Source of the DNA: Alkalicoccus halolimnae
GTDB taxonomy: Bacteria; Bacillota; Bacilli; Bacillales; Salisediminibacteriaceae
Assembly: GCF_008014775.2 (NCBI RefSeq)
Contig: NZ_CP144914.1
Coordinates: forward strand, 2,170,001 to 2,234,000
DNA: 64,000 bases
Direction: 5' to 3'
Shown: positions 37,294 to 46,210 of the stretch, piece by piece
Numbering within the stretch: the first letter of the stretch is position 1
Layout of the letters: every line of letters begins with the position of its first letter
Notes under the pieces: model-generated
Databases searched by the model: none
What the model saw: the letters and a program-made list of their open reading frames with translations, nothing else
Told to the model about the DNA's origin: nothing
Translations under genes and position numbers: made by a program

Positions 37294-38040
37294 CTAATTA
37301 ACACCGTACCCTTTCTGTCTTAAAAATGATTTCATATGTTTCCGTTTGACAGAAGAAAGCATGGATACCATCTGTTCTGTCCAGCGGTCGGTTCTTTCTC
37401 CGTTGGTTCGTTCTTCGTAATAAGAAGAAATGATATTATTGTACTTTTCGAGCTGCTCTTTTTGAAATTCATCATCCGGATACGTCTCCTCAAAATAAAC
37501 AGCTTCTTTAGGAAGACGGGGTTTTTTGGAAGGGTCAGCATCTGGAATCCCTACACACATACCGAAGACGGGAATAACATGGTCCGGGAGATGAAGTTCT
37601 TTTGAAACTTCTTCAATATTATTTCTGATACCACCGATGTAACAGATCCCCAGACCTAAAGACTCTGCAGCAACCGCGCAGTTTTGAGCGGCAAGTGTGG
37701 CATCCGTAATACCAACTATCATTTTTTCAGCAGATTCGACCGCGGCTTTAACTTGCACTGCTTCCATCTCCCCTGCTATTTCATGACGATGAAAATCAGC
37801 ACAAAAAACGAAAAAATGCCCGTTTTCAGCTACATAGTTTTGTTCCCCTGCTAATTCTGCCAATCGCCTTTTCCTTTGCTCATCCTTAATCCCAATAATA
37901 GAATAAGCCTGTATAAAACTGGATGTAGATGCCATTTGTGCTGCTTCTACAAGCTTCATAATTACTTCCTCAGAAATGGGTTCTTCTTTAAACTTTCTTA
38001 CTGACCGATGATTCAGGAGCATTTCAATTGTCTGGTTCAC
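37294..38040 (-). CDS. NADPH-dependent FMN nitroreductase, NfrA type
   Basis: A ~248-residue oxygen-insensitive nitroreductase/flavin reductase. The FMN contact HRSVRKF (about 11-17), the ASTSSFIQAYSIIGI stretch, AAQNCAVAAESLGLGICYIGGIRN (in parts, about 137-160), and the GMCVGIPDADPSKKPRLP loop identify the NfrA/Frp group. It reduces nitro compounds, quinones or flavins with NADPH. The start is uncertain: GTG 38040 has GAGG 11 bases upstream, while TTG 38049 is too close to it. It is monocistronic. Confidence 0.9.
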   Translation of the reverse strand: MNQTIEMLLNHRSVRKFKEEPISEEVIMKLVEAAQMASTSSFIQAYSIIGIKDEQRKRRLAELAGEQNYVAENGHFFVFCADFHRHEIAGEMEAVQVKAAVESAEKMIVGITDATLAAQNCAVAAESLGLGICYIGGIRNNIEEVSKELHLPDHVIPVFGMCVGIPDADPSKKPRLPKEAVYFEETYPDDEFQKEQLEKYNNIISSYYEERTNGERTDRWTEQMVSMLSSVKRKHMKSFLRQKGYGVN

Positions 38041-38167
38041 TTTTATCAAGTCCTCTCTATCAGTATCCGTTTTATTGTAGCATTTGTGTGACGAAGCATC
38101 GACATTTGTATCTTTTTTAAATGAATCTTGTCATAATGAAAGGATAAGCTTATGTAAAGGTGTGAAA

Positions 38168-38278
38168 ATGATGGAATTAATTAAAAAAGGAATCATACTC
38201 ATTCTATTGATAGGAGCAGGCGGCCTTGTGATTGCCTACACCATTTTGTCCATTTTATCTGTTGTAAATGCAGCTTGA
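38168..38278 (+). CDS. Small single-span membrane protein
   Basis: A 36-residue frame, MMELIKKG then an uninterrupted hydrophobic helix (about 9-34) ending VVNAA. AAAGGTG lies upstream with good spacing. The composition fits a one-helix membrane miniprotein. No family is recognised and the small size leaves real doubt. It is directly followed by an R2 repeat. Confidence 0.45.
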   Translation: MMELIKKGIILILLIGAGGLVIAYTILSILSVVNAA

Positions 38279-38300
38279 AGCCGCCTCTTCCTATTGAAAA

Positions 38301-38560
38301 GCTGTGTTAAGTCCAGTGTTGATAAATGTAGAATACTCCGCTTCAGCTCTGCCGTAGAGGAGATTTTCGGGTGGACTATAGTGCCCTCCGGGATCTCCCG
38401 GCCCCCTTCTTCTCCGGGCGCGTTTCCGCTTCATTTTGACTTTAAATACAGAAAGTCCACTTTCTGAACGAAGAATGTACAAAGGTAGAAACCAGCCCCA
38501 GTCAGAAACGTCTCAGGCAGGTGAACAGATCGCTCCGCCCTCCATTCCAGAAGAAGAATT
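38301..38560 (+). repeat. R2 repeat, plus orientation
   Basis: It starts GCTGTGTTAAGTCC, then GTTGATAAATGTAGAA, CTCCGCTTCAGCTCTGCC, GTAGAGGAGATTTTCGGG, CCCCCTTCTTCTCCGGGCGC and GAACGAAGAATGTACAAAG. It is closely related to the copies at 47377 and, inverted, 43373. The flanking gap to 38881 has no gene. Confidence 0.72.
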
Positions 38561-38881
38561 CATCTAAAAAAGTCGTTAAGAGCCCCCTTATGTGAAGAAA
38601 ACAGCTGGTAACGAAAGCGGGAAATGAAAATAGTCATCCCACTGTTTTATAGCCACGTAAAATCATGTGAATACTACTGGATATACTCATCACGGCAAAA
38701 AAACGGCTGAAGTCTTTTCATGTCATAAATATACTTTTGAGCCTTCTGTTCGTTATAAAGTAATAAATACTACCTTTCATTTGAAATTATGGTAAAATAA
38801 AAGCAAATAAAAACCTCTTTTTCATTTATTCAAAAACAACCATTCTCCTTTTTTATCAAATTATGACGGGAGTTGCCTGGT

Positions 38882-39475
38882 ATGTTAAAACGAACAATTA
38901 TCGTATCTCATTCATTGTTTCTTATTACTTCCTGCAGCTTTAATGATCCGTCTGATGAAAGTGTGGCAGCAACAAAGAAAACAAATATTGGAGAGCAAAA
39001 TGATGCATCAGCTCTTGATATTGAGGGTTTTGAGCTTCTTGTTACACATTTTTATAACAGTGATTTGGAAACATCTACCTCAGGTCCCGTTTCCCTGCAT
39101 ATTGAAAAAGCTATGGTTTCCAGCGGGGCATTTAAAGGAGAACTTTTTGAAATGTTTAAGGAGGAAAGTGTGGATTATATTCAAGTTGATGTATGGATTG
39201 AAAATACTTCGAACGAAGATATCACTTTCTATGCAGACTCCCCTGTTATCGCATTAAATACCGGTGAACAGCTTAATCCTGAATATTTGCTGTCCGACAT
39301 TATAGATACGACTATGCTTGCTCACACTAAACGTCATGCCTCGCTGATTTTTATATTTGATTTCTCTGAAGTTAGTGAGATCGAATCTGTACGAATTAAA
39401 TGGGAAGCTCCCTATCAAGAAGACACGATGGATGAACTAGGAGAGGAAATTGACACAACGATAGTATTTTATTAA
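38882..39475 (+). CDS. Secreted lipoprotein, possible DUF4352-like domain
   Basis: A 197-residue lipoprotein with a short signal and lipobox LITSC (Cys about 18). A linker follows, then one beta-rich domain (about 50-197). The stretch YIQVDVWIENTSNEDITFYADSP (in parts, about 98-120) with VIALNTGEQL resembles the immunoglobulin-like DUF4352/Telomere-length-like lipoprotein domain common in Firmicutes. The function is unknown. GGGAG is nine bases from the ATG. It lies between R2 and R1b repeats. Confidence 0.75.
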   Translation: MLKRTIIVSHSLFLITSCSFNDPSDESVAATKKTNIGEQNDASALDIEGFELLVTHFYNSDLETSTSGPVSLHIEKAMVSSGAFKGELFEMFKEESVDYIQVDVWIENTSNEDITFYADSPVIALNTGEQLNPEYLLSDIIDTTMLAHTKRHASLIFIFDFSEVSEIESVRIKWEAPYQEDTMDELGEEIDTTIVFY

Positions 39476-39539
39476 AGACACGATATTTTCAGAAGTGCAT
39501 CTGCTTTTATTTTCAGGGTCTGTTGATGATTTGCTTTTC

Positions 39540-39683
39540 TGAAAAGCCTTATAGCAGGCGATCAAGAACGAACCCCACGCCGCTGCCCGACGGAAGAGAG
39601 GAAGGAATGCTGAGGCCCGTCCTTCACCCCATGGAAACGAAAGCGCACGTTAATTGCTTTTATACTTTATTTGCAAGGCAGCT
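39540..39683 (-). repeat. R1b fragment, minus orientation
   Basis: On the minus strand it reads AGCTGCCTTGCAAATAAAGT, GCGCTTTCGTTTCCATGGGG, then GGACGGGCCTCAGC and TTCCTCTCTTCCGTCGG. It lies between the lipoprotein gene and cstA. Confidence 0.65.
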
Positions 39684-39891
39684 TTTTATGAAAAATTCCT
39701 CATAATTACAGTGCAAAATATCGCTTTGTCATAACCCCGCACCAATGGAGAACTTACCTATATTCGTCACTAATTACCCACTTAAAATTTAATTTATAAA
39801 TATCTTCTGAAAACACCCTTGCCTTTGTCCCTTTAAATGGTTAAACTGATTTCTGTGTTTCTTTTAACCATACTATACAGAGGTGACTTTC

Positions 39892-41325
39892 GTGATTACT
39901 TTTTTAAGTGCTGTCGTTCTTTTGATCGTCGGCTATGCTGTGTATTCGAAAATAGTAGAGCGGGTATTTGGAATAAATGACAAAAAACTTACGCCCGCCT
40001 ATGAAAATCCTGACGGGTTGGATTATGTGCCTATGTCTTGGTGGAAGGGCAGCTTAATTCAACTGTTAAATATTGCAGGTCTCGGTCCGATATTTGGTGC
40101 CGTACTTGGCGCCCTTTATGGGCCGATAGCATTTATCTGGATCGTAATTGGCTGTATATTTGCAGGAGCTGTACATGACTATTTTTCCGGAATGCTTTCT
40201 TTAAAACATAACGGAGCCCAGTACCCTGCGCTCGTAGGGAAATATTTAGGCCGGCCAATGCAGGCAGGTATTAATCTTATTTCCATTTTACTGATGATAC
40301 TCGTAGCAGCTGCGTTTACCGCAGGTCCTGCTCAATTAATTGCTGAACTGACGCCGCTAAGTTTCATCGTTGCAATTGTACTTATTTTTTCTTATTTTCT
40401 GTTGGCCGCTCTTCTGCCTGTTAATAAAATTATCGGCCGCGTCTACCCGGTTTTCGGTGGTATCTTAATATTTATGGCTGTTTCTATCGCTGTGGCACTC
40501 CTTTTTACCGATCAGTCCATTCCGAATATAACGACAGCGAACCTTCATCCTGAAAATCTCCCCGTTTGGCCTTTACTGATGGTGACAATATCATGCGGTG
40601 CCATTTCCGGTTTTCACAGCACCCAAAGTCCGATAATCGCACGAACAATCAAAAAACAATCTGATGGCAGAAAAGTTTTTTATGGAGCTATGATTGCAGA
40701 GGGAATTATTGCTCTCATCTGGGCTGCTGCCGGCATGACTTTTTTTGGAAATACGGAAGGTCTGCAGCAGGCTTTGAACGCAGGCGGTCCTGCAGGAGTA
40801 GTCAACGAAATTTCTATCACTTTATTAGGAACTCTCGGTGGCATACTTGCGGTACTCGGAGTAATCATCCTTCCTATTACTACTGGAGACACAGCTATAC
40901 GTTCTTCAAGGATGATGCTCATTGATTTAATTAAAAAAGGGTTCAGCATGGCTGACAGTAAAGTAATTATATCTGCTGCTACAATTGCAGTTACCGTTCC
41001 TGCTTTTCTTTTATCAACGATTGACTATACATTTTTGTGGAGATATGTAGGCTGGACTAATCAGCTCGTAGCTACTGTGATGCTCTGGACAGGAGCTATG
41101 TACCTTCTTTACAATCAGAAAGCTCACTGGGTCTGTGGAATTCCTGCCGTGTTTATGACCGCGGTTGTATGTACTTATGTGTTTTATGCTCCAGAAGGGT
41201 TCTCCCTCAGCTACCCCCTTTCTATAGTAATTGGAGGTATTCTCACACTTCTTATTATAATATGGTACGTTAAAAAAATTGTTTCCCAGAATAAAAAGAC
41301 TGCCTCAATGAATAAAGCAGCTTAA
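39892..41325 (+). CDS. cstA: CstA-family carbon starvation (pyruvate) transporter
   Basis: A 477-residue polytopic membrane protein of the CstA family (short form, compared with ~700 residues in E. coli). At least 12 hydrophobic segments are visible. Signatures include YVPMSWWKGSLIQLLNIAGLGPIFGAVLGALYGP (in parts, about 46-80), HDYFSGMLSLKHNG and GAISGFHSTQSPIIARTI (about 243-260). CstA proteins import pyruvate or peptides under carbon limitation. It starts at GTG 39892, six bases after AGGTG. It is monocistronic with a strong terminator. The LrgAB pair 5 kb away may share the substrate. Confidence 0.92.
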   Translation: MITFLSAVVLLIVGYAVYSKIVERVFGINDKKLTPAYENPDGLDYVPMSWWKGSLIQLLNIAGLGPIFGAVLGALYGPIAFIWIVIGCIFAGAVHDYFSGMLSLKHNGAQYPALVGKYLGRPMQAGINLISILLMILVAAAFTAGPAQLIAELTPLSFIVAIVLIFSYFLLAALLPVNKIIGRVYPVFGGILIFMAVSIAVALLFTDQSIPNITTANLHPENLPVWPLLMVTISCGAISGFHSTQSPIIARTIKKQSDGRKVFYGAMIAEGIIALIWAAAGMTFFGNTEGLQQALNAGGPAGVVNEISITLLGTLGGILAVLGVIILPITTGDTAIRSSRMMLIDLIKKGFSMADSKVIISAATIAVTVPAFLLSTIDYTFLWRYVGWTNQLVATVMLWTGAMYLLYNQKAHWVCGIPAVFMTAVVCTYVFYAPEGFSLSYPLSIVIGGILTLLIIIWYVKKIVSQNKKTASMNKAA

Positions 41326-41326
41326 A

Positions 41327-41370
41327 AAAAGACCGGACAGGCTCAAATTTGAGCTTTCCGGTCTTTTTGT
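41327..41370. terminator. cstA terminator
   Basis: AAAAAGACCGGA pairs with TCCGGTCTTTTT, with an inner CTCAAATTTGAG palindrome. It ends in a T run and faces a converging gene. Confidence 0.92.
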
Positions 41371-41378
41371 CAGTCTTC

Positions 41379-41744
41379 TTATAGAGGAGAAAGTTCCGTG
41401 ATATCATAAAGGGCTGCTGCTTTTTCAACATAGAGCTTCACCTTACTGCTGCAATCGGACTGTCTAAAAGCCTCCAGCAGTTCACCTGCCATTAAAGTTG
41501 TTTCCTCCGTAAAACCATAGAGCGGGTAGAGATATGCAAAACCTGACCATGCCATAATTTCTCTGCCGATGATTTTCCCTCCGCAGTTCAAAACGAATTC
41601 TCCCTGCGCTCTCGTTAAAAGCAGGGGGAGTGGTTGACCATTCTCGGCTTCCTTCCAAATACGGTCCCAAAGATCATTTGCATTTTCAACGTAACTCGGC
41701 AGCATAGGATTTCCTTCAGATAGACTGTGTAAAGTATACAGCAT
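41379..41744 (-). CDS. Hypothetical protein
   Basis: A 121-residue cytosolic protein that I do not recognise. It begins MLYTLHSLSEGNPMLPSYV, is rich in helices (NANDLWDRIWKEAENG), has a central LLLTRAQGEFVLNCGG strand pair and ends with VEKAAALYDITELSPL. It has no signal peptide or membrane span. AAGGGGTTG is nine bases from the ATG at 41744. It is downstream of the CapA-type gene on the same strand with ~185 bases between. Confidence 0.65.
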   Translation of the reverse strand: MLYTLHSLSEGNPMLPSYVENANDLWDRIWKEAENGQPLPLLLTRAQGEFVLNCGGKIIGREIMAWSGFAYLYPLYGFTEETTLMAGELLEAFRQSDCSSKVKLYVEKAAALYDITELSPL

Positions 41745-41928
41745 TGTAATCAACCCCTTATTTTAAGCTGGCCGTCAGGACTTTGCATGCATATAGAGAA
41801 GAGTCCATTAATTACATTTTATACTTTAATTTAAATATGTACAGTCTGTTCGTTAAATTTTCTGACAATAAAAATAAATCCTGCAAAGAAGTTCTTCCAA
41901 TTTAAAGCAGCAACCAGAAAGTAACGTT

Positions 41929-43095
41929 TCAATCTATGAATTGGCGAATATGGGCTGTTATGTCCGCAGGGTCTTTCTCCGTATAACCTTTCTCAAAGGC
42001 TTCTTCCAGTGTTATTACCCTATGATTATCGTGATCTTCATGCTGTACAAAGGTTGGAAGAATTTTCGGATTTTTTAAAACAACATTCTCTGAATTTCCA
42101 TTTATTTCTTTTTCCAGTTTGATTTCCGCTATCCCTCCTATGTCTGTATATTCAAAGACCTGGCCGCTTAAATAATTTCCGAGCGAGTAAAAAACGACTG
42201 CTTCCCTTCCGTCTTTTGTCTCTAATTTTTCTATAGGCTGAAGAACATGAGGGTGGTGTCCAATTATTATGTCAGCCCCTGCTTCTGCGAACTGGGAAGC
42301 GACCCATTTCTGCTCATCATTCGGAAGTCTTGCGTATTCTTCTCCCCAGTGAGCATGAACGATCAGTACATCTACTTTATCTTCAAGAAGCCGCACTTTT
42401 TCGAGCATTTCCGGGTAACGGAGCATCGACACAGCATATTCGTGCCCTTCCGGAACAGGTATTCCGTTTGTACCGTAAGTGTAAGAAAGCAGTCCTATGT
42501 CTATACCTTTAACGTTAATTATCCTTTCCTCGTTATAATCTTCCCAGCTTTCATATACTCCGGTATAAGGCATATCAACACTATTTAAGTAATCGATTGT
42601 ATTGTTTATACCTTCTAAACCAGTGTCCAGGGAATGGTTATTGGCCAGACTCAAAAAGTCTACTCCAGCTTGTTGAAGATCATCAACAATCTGTACCGGA
42701 CTGTTGAACATGGGGTAACCGGATAATCCAAGTTCTTCACCTCCGGGTAGAGACTCCTGGTTTGCCATTAAAAAGTCAGGTTCTTTCATTTCTTCCTCTA
42801 CAGGCTTGATCATAGGCATAAAATCGTAGCCATCTTCCGTTTCCGCATCTTCATAAACACGATCATGCAGCAGAACGTCTCCTATTGCCCCTATAATAAC
42901 TTCCTCTGTGTATGGACGATTAATTTTTTCATCTTTTTCCTTCAATTTAATTTCATTTATCGGCATGCTTTCATATGAAAGTGCTTTTCCTTCCGTATTT
43001 GATAATGCTATGTAGACTATTCCGCCTGTCATCAACGCAGTAATTAATGTAATAAGTACTGGTAATTTTATGAAGTCGTCCTCCTCATAGAACAA
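41929..43095 (-). CDS. CapA-family metallophosphatase-like protein
   Basis: A ~381-388-residue CapA/PgsA-type protein with one N-terminal membrane anchor (LPVLITLITALMTGGIVYIAL in parts) and an extracellular metallophosphatase fold. Motifs are GAIGDVLLHD (about 69-78), NQESLPGG, LANNHSLDTG, HAHWGEEY and GHHPHVLQPIE. It is an enzyme of capsule or poly-gamma-glutamate type processes by family, but no capB/capC partners adjoin it. The start is odd: the best site (GAGGAGG) positions an ATA codon at 43071, while the in-frame TTG at 43095 has no site. Confidence 0.85.
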   Translation of the reverse strand: MFYEEDDFIKLPVLITLITALMTGGIVYIALSNTEGKALSYESMPINEIKLKEKDEKINRPYTEEVIIGAIGDVLLHDRVYEDAETEDGYDFMPMIKPVEEEMKEPDFLMANQESLPGGEELGLSGYPMFNSPVQIVDDLQQAGVDFLSLANNHSLDTGLEGINNTIDYLNSVDMPYTGVYESWEDYNEERIINVKGIDIGLLSYTYGTNGIPVPEGHEYAVSMLRYPEMLEKVRLLEDKVDVLIVHAHWGEEYARLPNDEQKWVASQFAEAGADIIIGHHPHVLQPIEKLETKDGREAVVFYSLGNYLSGQVFEYTDIGGIAEIKLEKEINGNSENVVLKNPKILPTFVQHEDHDNHRVITLEEAFEKGYTEKDPADITAHIRQFID

Positions 43096-43188
43096 TTATG
43101 AGTATATTATATCACTTTCTTTCATCTTTTATAGAAAAAGTATGATAATAGAGAACAATAATGACAAGACACCTCCCACGTATTCTAA

Positions 43189-43372
43189 AGGCTGCCTTGA
43201 AAATAAAGTAGAAAAGCGATAGGTGTCCGCTTTCGTTTGCATGGGGACGCTTTCCAGGAGGGCCGGTCTAAGCTAATTCTGACTATCATTCATTCGACCT
43301 GAATAGAGGGGATGTTCCATTCCTGTAAAAGGCTATTTTCATGCCTCATGAGGCAGGGCTTTTGCATGAGTG
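43189..43372 (+). repeat. R1b repeat with core deletion
   Basis: GGCTGCCTTGAAAATAAAG, CGCTTTCGTTTGCATGGGG and GGGCCGGTCTAAGCTAATTC are followed, after loss of the core, by the module ATTCGACCTGAATAGAGG, TTCCTGTAAAAGGCTATTTT, CATGCCTCATG, as at 32.95-33.05 kb. Confidence 0.7.
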
Positions 43373-43693
43373 TCTCTGTTAAAGCTCCGTGTAGTTTTTG
43401 GAGTACCTGCTGCTCTTCCGCCTGTCCCAAACGCGGCTTACCTGTCGTCCGGAAGGATCTTCCTGCTTTTTTTCCGCAAGCGTCTCTGCCCTGGCACTAG
43501 TTTCTACCTTGGTAACTTCTTGATTCAAACAGCGGGCTTTCTGTATTGGAAAATTAAAACGAGGCAGAAACGTGCCTGTGGAAAAAGAAGTTGGAAAGAT
43601 CCCGCAGAGCGCATCCCTACCCCGGAAAGCTCCTCCACGGCAGGGCTGGAGCGGAGTTTTTTTACATGTACCAATAACAGACTTTAACACAGC
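43373..43693 (-). repeat. R2 repeat, full length, inverted
   Basis: A ~321-bp copy. On the minus strand it runs from GCTGTGTTAAAGTCTG through CTCCGCTCCAGCCCTGCC, GTGGAGGAGCTTTCCGGG and AGGCGGAAGAGCAGCAGG to AGCTTTAACAGAGACA. Its two ends are short inverted repeats around TGTTAAAG. Frames of 62-110 codons inside are artefacts. It lies between divergent capA-like and clpE genes. Confidence 0.72.
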
Positions 43694-43849
43694 TGTTCTA
43701 AAAATCTCCAAAGAAATTTAAATAATAGAGCGCCTGTCAGAGAGCAGGGTACTTTTTACATAAACAACTTCTAAGATCCTTCTCTCCCAAAAGGACAGGG
43801 ATAGGTGAAAATATATCCTGACTATTTTAAAAATATTAAAGCAAAATAT

Positions 43850-43897
43850 TTGAAAGTTAAAGTTGGTCAAATTATAATATAGTCAAAGATAGTCAAA
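43850..43897 (+). promoter_or_regulatory. clpE promoter with CtsR operator
   Basis: TTGAAA (43850-43855) and TATAAT (43873-43878) are exactly 17 bases apart. Immediately downstream is a perfect CtsR box, AGTCAAAGATAGTCAAA (43881-43897), matching the direct heptad RGTCAAA-NAN-RGTCAAA. A third heptad GGTCAAA lies at 43865-43871 inside the spacer, and GTCAAA follows at 43898. Bound CtsR would block polymerase, so heat or protein stress should induce clpE. Confidence 0.9.
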
Positions 43898-43936
43898 GTC
43901 AAAAATACTTTGAACTAATGAAGGAGGCCGCATATT

Positions 43937-46084
43937 ATGAAATGCCAAAATTGTAATAGAAGAGAAGCAACTGTCAATGTCCGGGTACAGCAGAATTATA
44001 CGAAACACAACCTTCAGCTTTGCCACACCTGTTTTGAAGAATTACAGGCAGCTAATAAAAAGCCTTCCGGGCCCGAGGGCGGTTTTCCTGAAAATATGAT
44101 GAATAATTTGTTCAAACAATTCAGTTCCCCTTCCATGGGCTCCGGGTCGGCAGACTCACAGCATTATGCTCAGAAAGAGCAGGCGGAAGGAACCTCAGAA
44201 GGACTGCTCGACGAACTGGGGAGCAACCTTTCCAATGCAGCTAAAGCAGGTTTAATTGACCCGGTTATCGGTCGTGACAATGAAGTAGAGAGAGTTATTG
44301 AAATATTAAACCGGCGCAACAAAAATAATCCAGTGCTTATCGGTGAAGCAGGAGTAGGTAAGACAGCTATTGCAGAAGGCCTGGCACTGAAAATCAGTAA
44401 AGGGGACGTTCCAGCTAAACTTATGGACAAGCAGGTATATCTGCTTGATGTTTCATCCCTTGTCGCTGACACAGGAATCCGCGGTCAGTTTGAAGAGCGT
44501 TTAAAAAAGATTATCGCCGAGCTGCAACAGCGTAAAAATATTCTCCTGTTCATTGATGAAATCCATCAAATCGTTGGAGCTGGAAAAGCAGAAGGATCAA
44601 TGGATGCAGGTAATATATTAAAGCCCGCACTCGCCCGCGGGGAGCTTCAGGTCATTGGAGCTACGACATTGAAAGAATACCGGTCAATTGAAAAAGACGG
44701 TGCTCTTGAACGACGGTTCCAGCCTGTTATGGTGAATGAACCCTCTCTTGAGGAAGCCGAAACGATTTTGTTGGGTATTAAGGACAGGTATGAAACGTAC
44801 CACGATGTCAAATACTCCGATGAAGCTGTAAAAGCATGTGTTACGCTTTCCAACCGTTACATTCAGGACAGATTCCTTCCAGATAAAGCAATTGATCTGC
44901 TGGACGAGGCTGGAGCTAAAATGAATCTTAAAGCAGGCAGCTCCAGTCAGGAAGATATCGAAAAACGTCTAACTGAACTAGCCGAAGAGAAAAAGGCCGT
45001 CCTCTCAAAAGAAGATTATGAGGCCGCTGCTAAACTTCGTGATCTTGAAGAAAGATTGGAAAAACAACTGGAAGGACAACAGAAGGATAATGTCATCACT
45101 ATCGAAGCTGATACAATTCAGATGATTATTGAAAAGAAAACCGGCATTCCCGTAGGTAAACTGCAGGACAATGAATCTTCGAAAATGAAAAACCTTGCTT
45201 CCAATCTTTCCGGCAGTGTTATCGGTCAGGAAGAAGCTGTTCAAAAAGTTGCTAAGGCAGTCCGCCGTTCACGTGCTGGATTGAAAGCCAAGCATCGACC
45301 TATTGGTTCTTTCTTGTTTGTAGGCCCTACAGGGGTTGGTAAAACAGAACTTTCAAAAACGCTGGCTAAAGAAATGTTTGGATCAAAAGAAGCTATGCAC
45401 CGTCTGGATATGAGTGAATATATGGAAAAACATGCTGTATCCAAGCTTATCGGTTCTCCTCCAGGTTATGTCGGTCACGAAGAAGCCGGACAGCTGACTG
45501 AAAAAGTCCGGCGCAACCCATATTCCATTATCCTGCTTGATGAGATTGAAAAAGCTCACCCCGATGTGCAGCATATGTTTCTGCAGATTATGGAAGATGG
45601 ACGGCTTACCGACAGTCAGGGACGAACGGTCAGTTTTAAAGATACAGTGCTCATTATGACTACCAACGCTGGAAGTGGATTATCAAAACAGGGTCCTATT
45701 GGTTTTGGTGATACCGAAACGATGAAAGAACAGAATGTCCTTGATTTTCTTACTCCTTATTTCAAACCGGAGTTCCTGAACAGATTCGATGCGATTATTG
45801 AATTTAATAAGCTCGAGAAAAAACACTTGGTTGAAATTGTCGATATCATGCTGAAGGAGCTTCAGGAAACTCTATCTGAACAGAAAATCAGTATGGAAGT
45901 TTCTCAGGATGCTAAAGAAAAACTCGCCCAGCTCGGATATCATCCTTCATTTGGAGCCCGCCCGCTGCGACGAACTATACAAGAGCATCTTGAAGACCGA
46001 ATTACCGAATTGATTCTTGATCAGGAAACGGTTGGTAATATAGAAGTAAGTGTGGAAAACGAAACAATTTCATTAAAGCAGTAA
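43937..46084 (+). CDS. clpE: ATP-dependent Clp protease ATPase subunit ClpE
   Basis: A 715-residue Hsp100 unfoldase that feeds ClpP. The N-terminal zinc finger CQNC...CHTC (residues 3-6 and 29-32 approx.) replaces the ClpC N-domain and defines ClpE. The first AAA module has [13 protein letters not shown] (about 137-149) and [10 protein letters not shown]; a UVR motif ([19 protein letters not shown] in parts, near 357-375) lies in the middle; the second AAA module has [12 protein letters not shown] and [11 protein letters not shown]. The C-terminal [11 protein letters not shown] completes it. It has its own CtsR-controlled promoter and a terminator. Confidence 0.96.
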   Translation: MKCQNCNRREATVNVRVQQNYTKHNLQLCHTCFEELQAANKKPSGPEGGFPENMMNNLFKQFSSPSMGSGSADSQHYAQKEQAEGTSEGLLDELGSNLSNAAKAGLIDPVIGRDNEVERVIEILNRRNKNNPVLIGEAGVGKTAIAEGLALKISKGDVPAKLMDKQVYLLDVSSLVADTGIRGQFEERLKKIIAELQQRKNILLFIDEIHQIVGAGKAEGSMDAGNILKPALARGELQVIGATTLKEYRSIEKDGALERRFQPVMVNEPSLEEAETILLGIKDRYETYHDVKYSDEAVKACVTLSNRYIQDRFLPDKAIDLLDEAGAKMNLKAGSSSQEDIEKRLTELAEEKKAVLSKEDYEAAAKLRDLEERLEKQLEGQQKDNVITIEADTIQMIIEKKTGIPVGKLQDNESSKMKNLASNLSGSVIGQEEAVQKVAKAVRRSRAGLKAKHRPIGSFLFVGPTGVGKTELSKTLAKEMFGSKEAMHRLDMSEYMEKHAVSKLIGSPPGYVGHEEAGQLTEKVRRNPYSIILLDEIEKAHPDVQHMFLQIMEDGRLTDSQGRTVSFKDTVLIMTTNAGSGLSKQGPIGFGDTETMKEQNVLDFLTPYFKPEFLNRFDAIIEFNKLEKKHLVEIVDIMLKELQETLSEQKISMEVSQDAKEKLAQLGYHPSFGARPLRRTIQEHLEDRITELILDQETVGNIEVSVENETISLKQ

Positions 46085-46089
46085 TGCCA

Positions 46090-46127
46090 AAGAACCCCCC
46101 ACGCGGCTTGGCCGCATGGGGGGTTCC
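46090..46127 (+). terminator. clpE terminator-like stem-loop
   Basis: GAACCCCCCA(C)GCGGC pairs with GCCGCATGGGGGGTTC around TTG. The T run is weak but the stem is very strong. A converging gene ends at 46211. Confidence 0.75.
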
Positions 46128-46210
46128 TGGGTTCAAAAATAAACTATATTTATCTATGGTCAGAGAGAAAGCTGATGACAGTTTTCCACTACTTAAGCGG
46201 ATATAAAAGC

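Noticed and set aside
41929..43095. Poly-gamma-glutamate capsule operon
   Set aside because: Only the CapA-type protein is present, without CapB/CapC synthetase genes.
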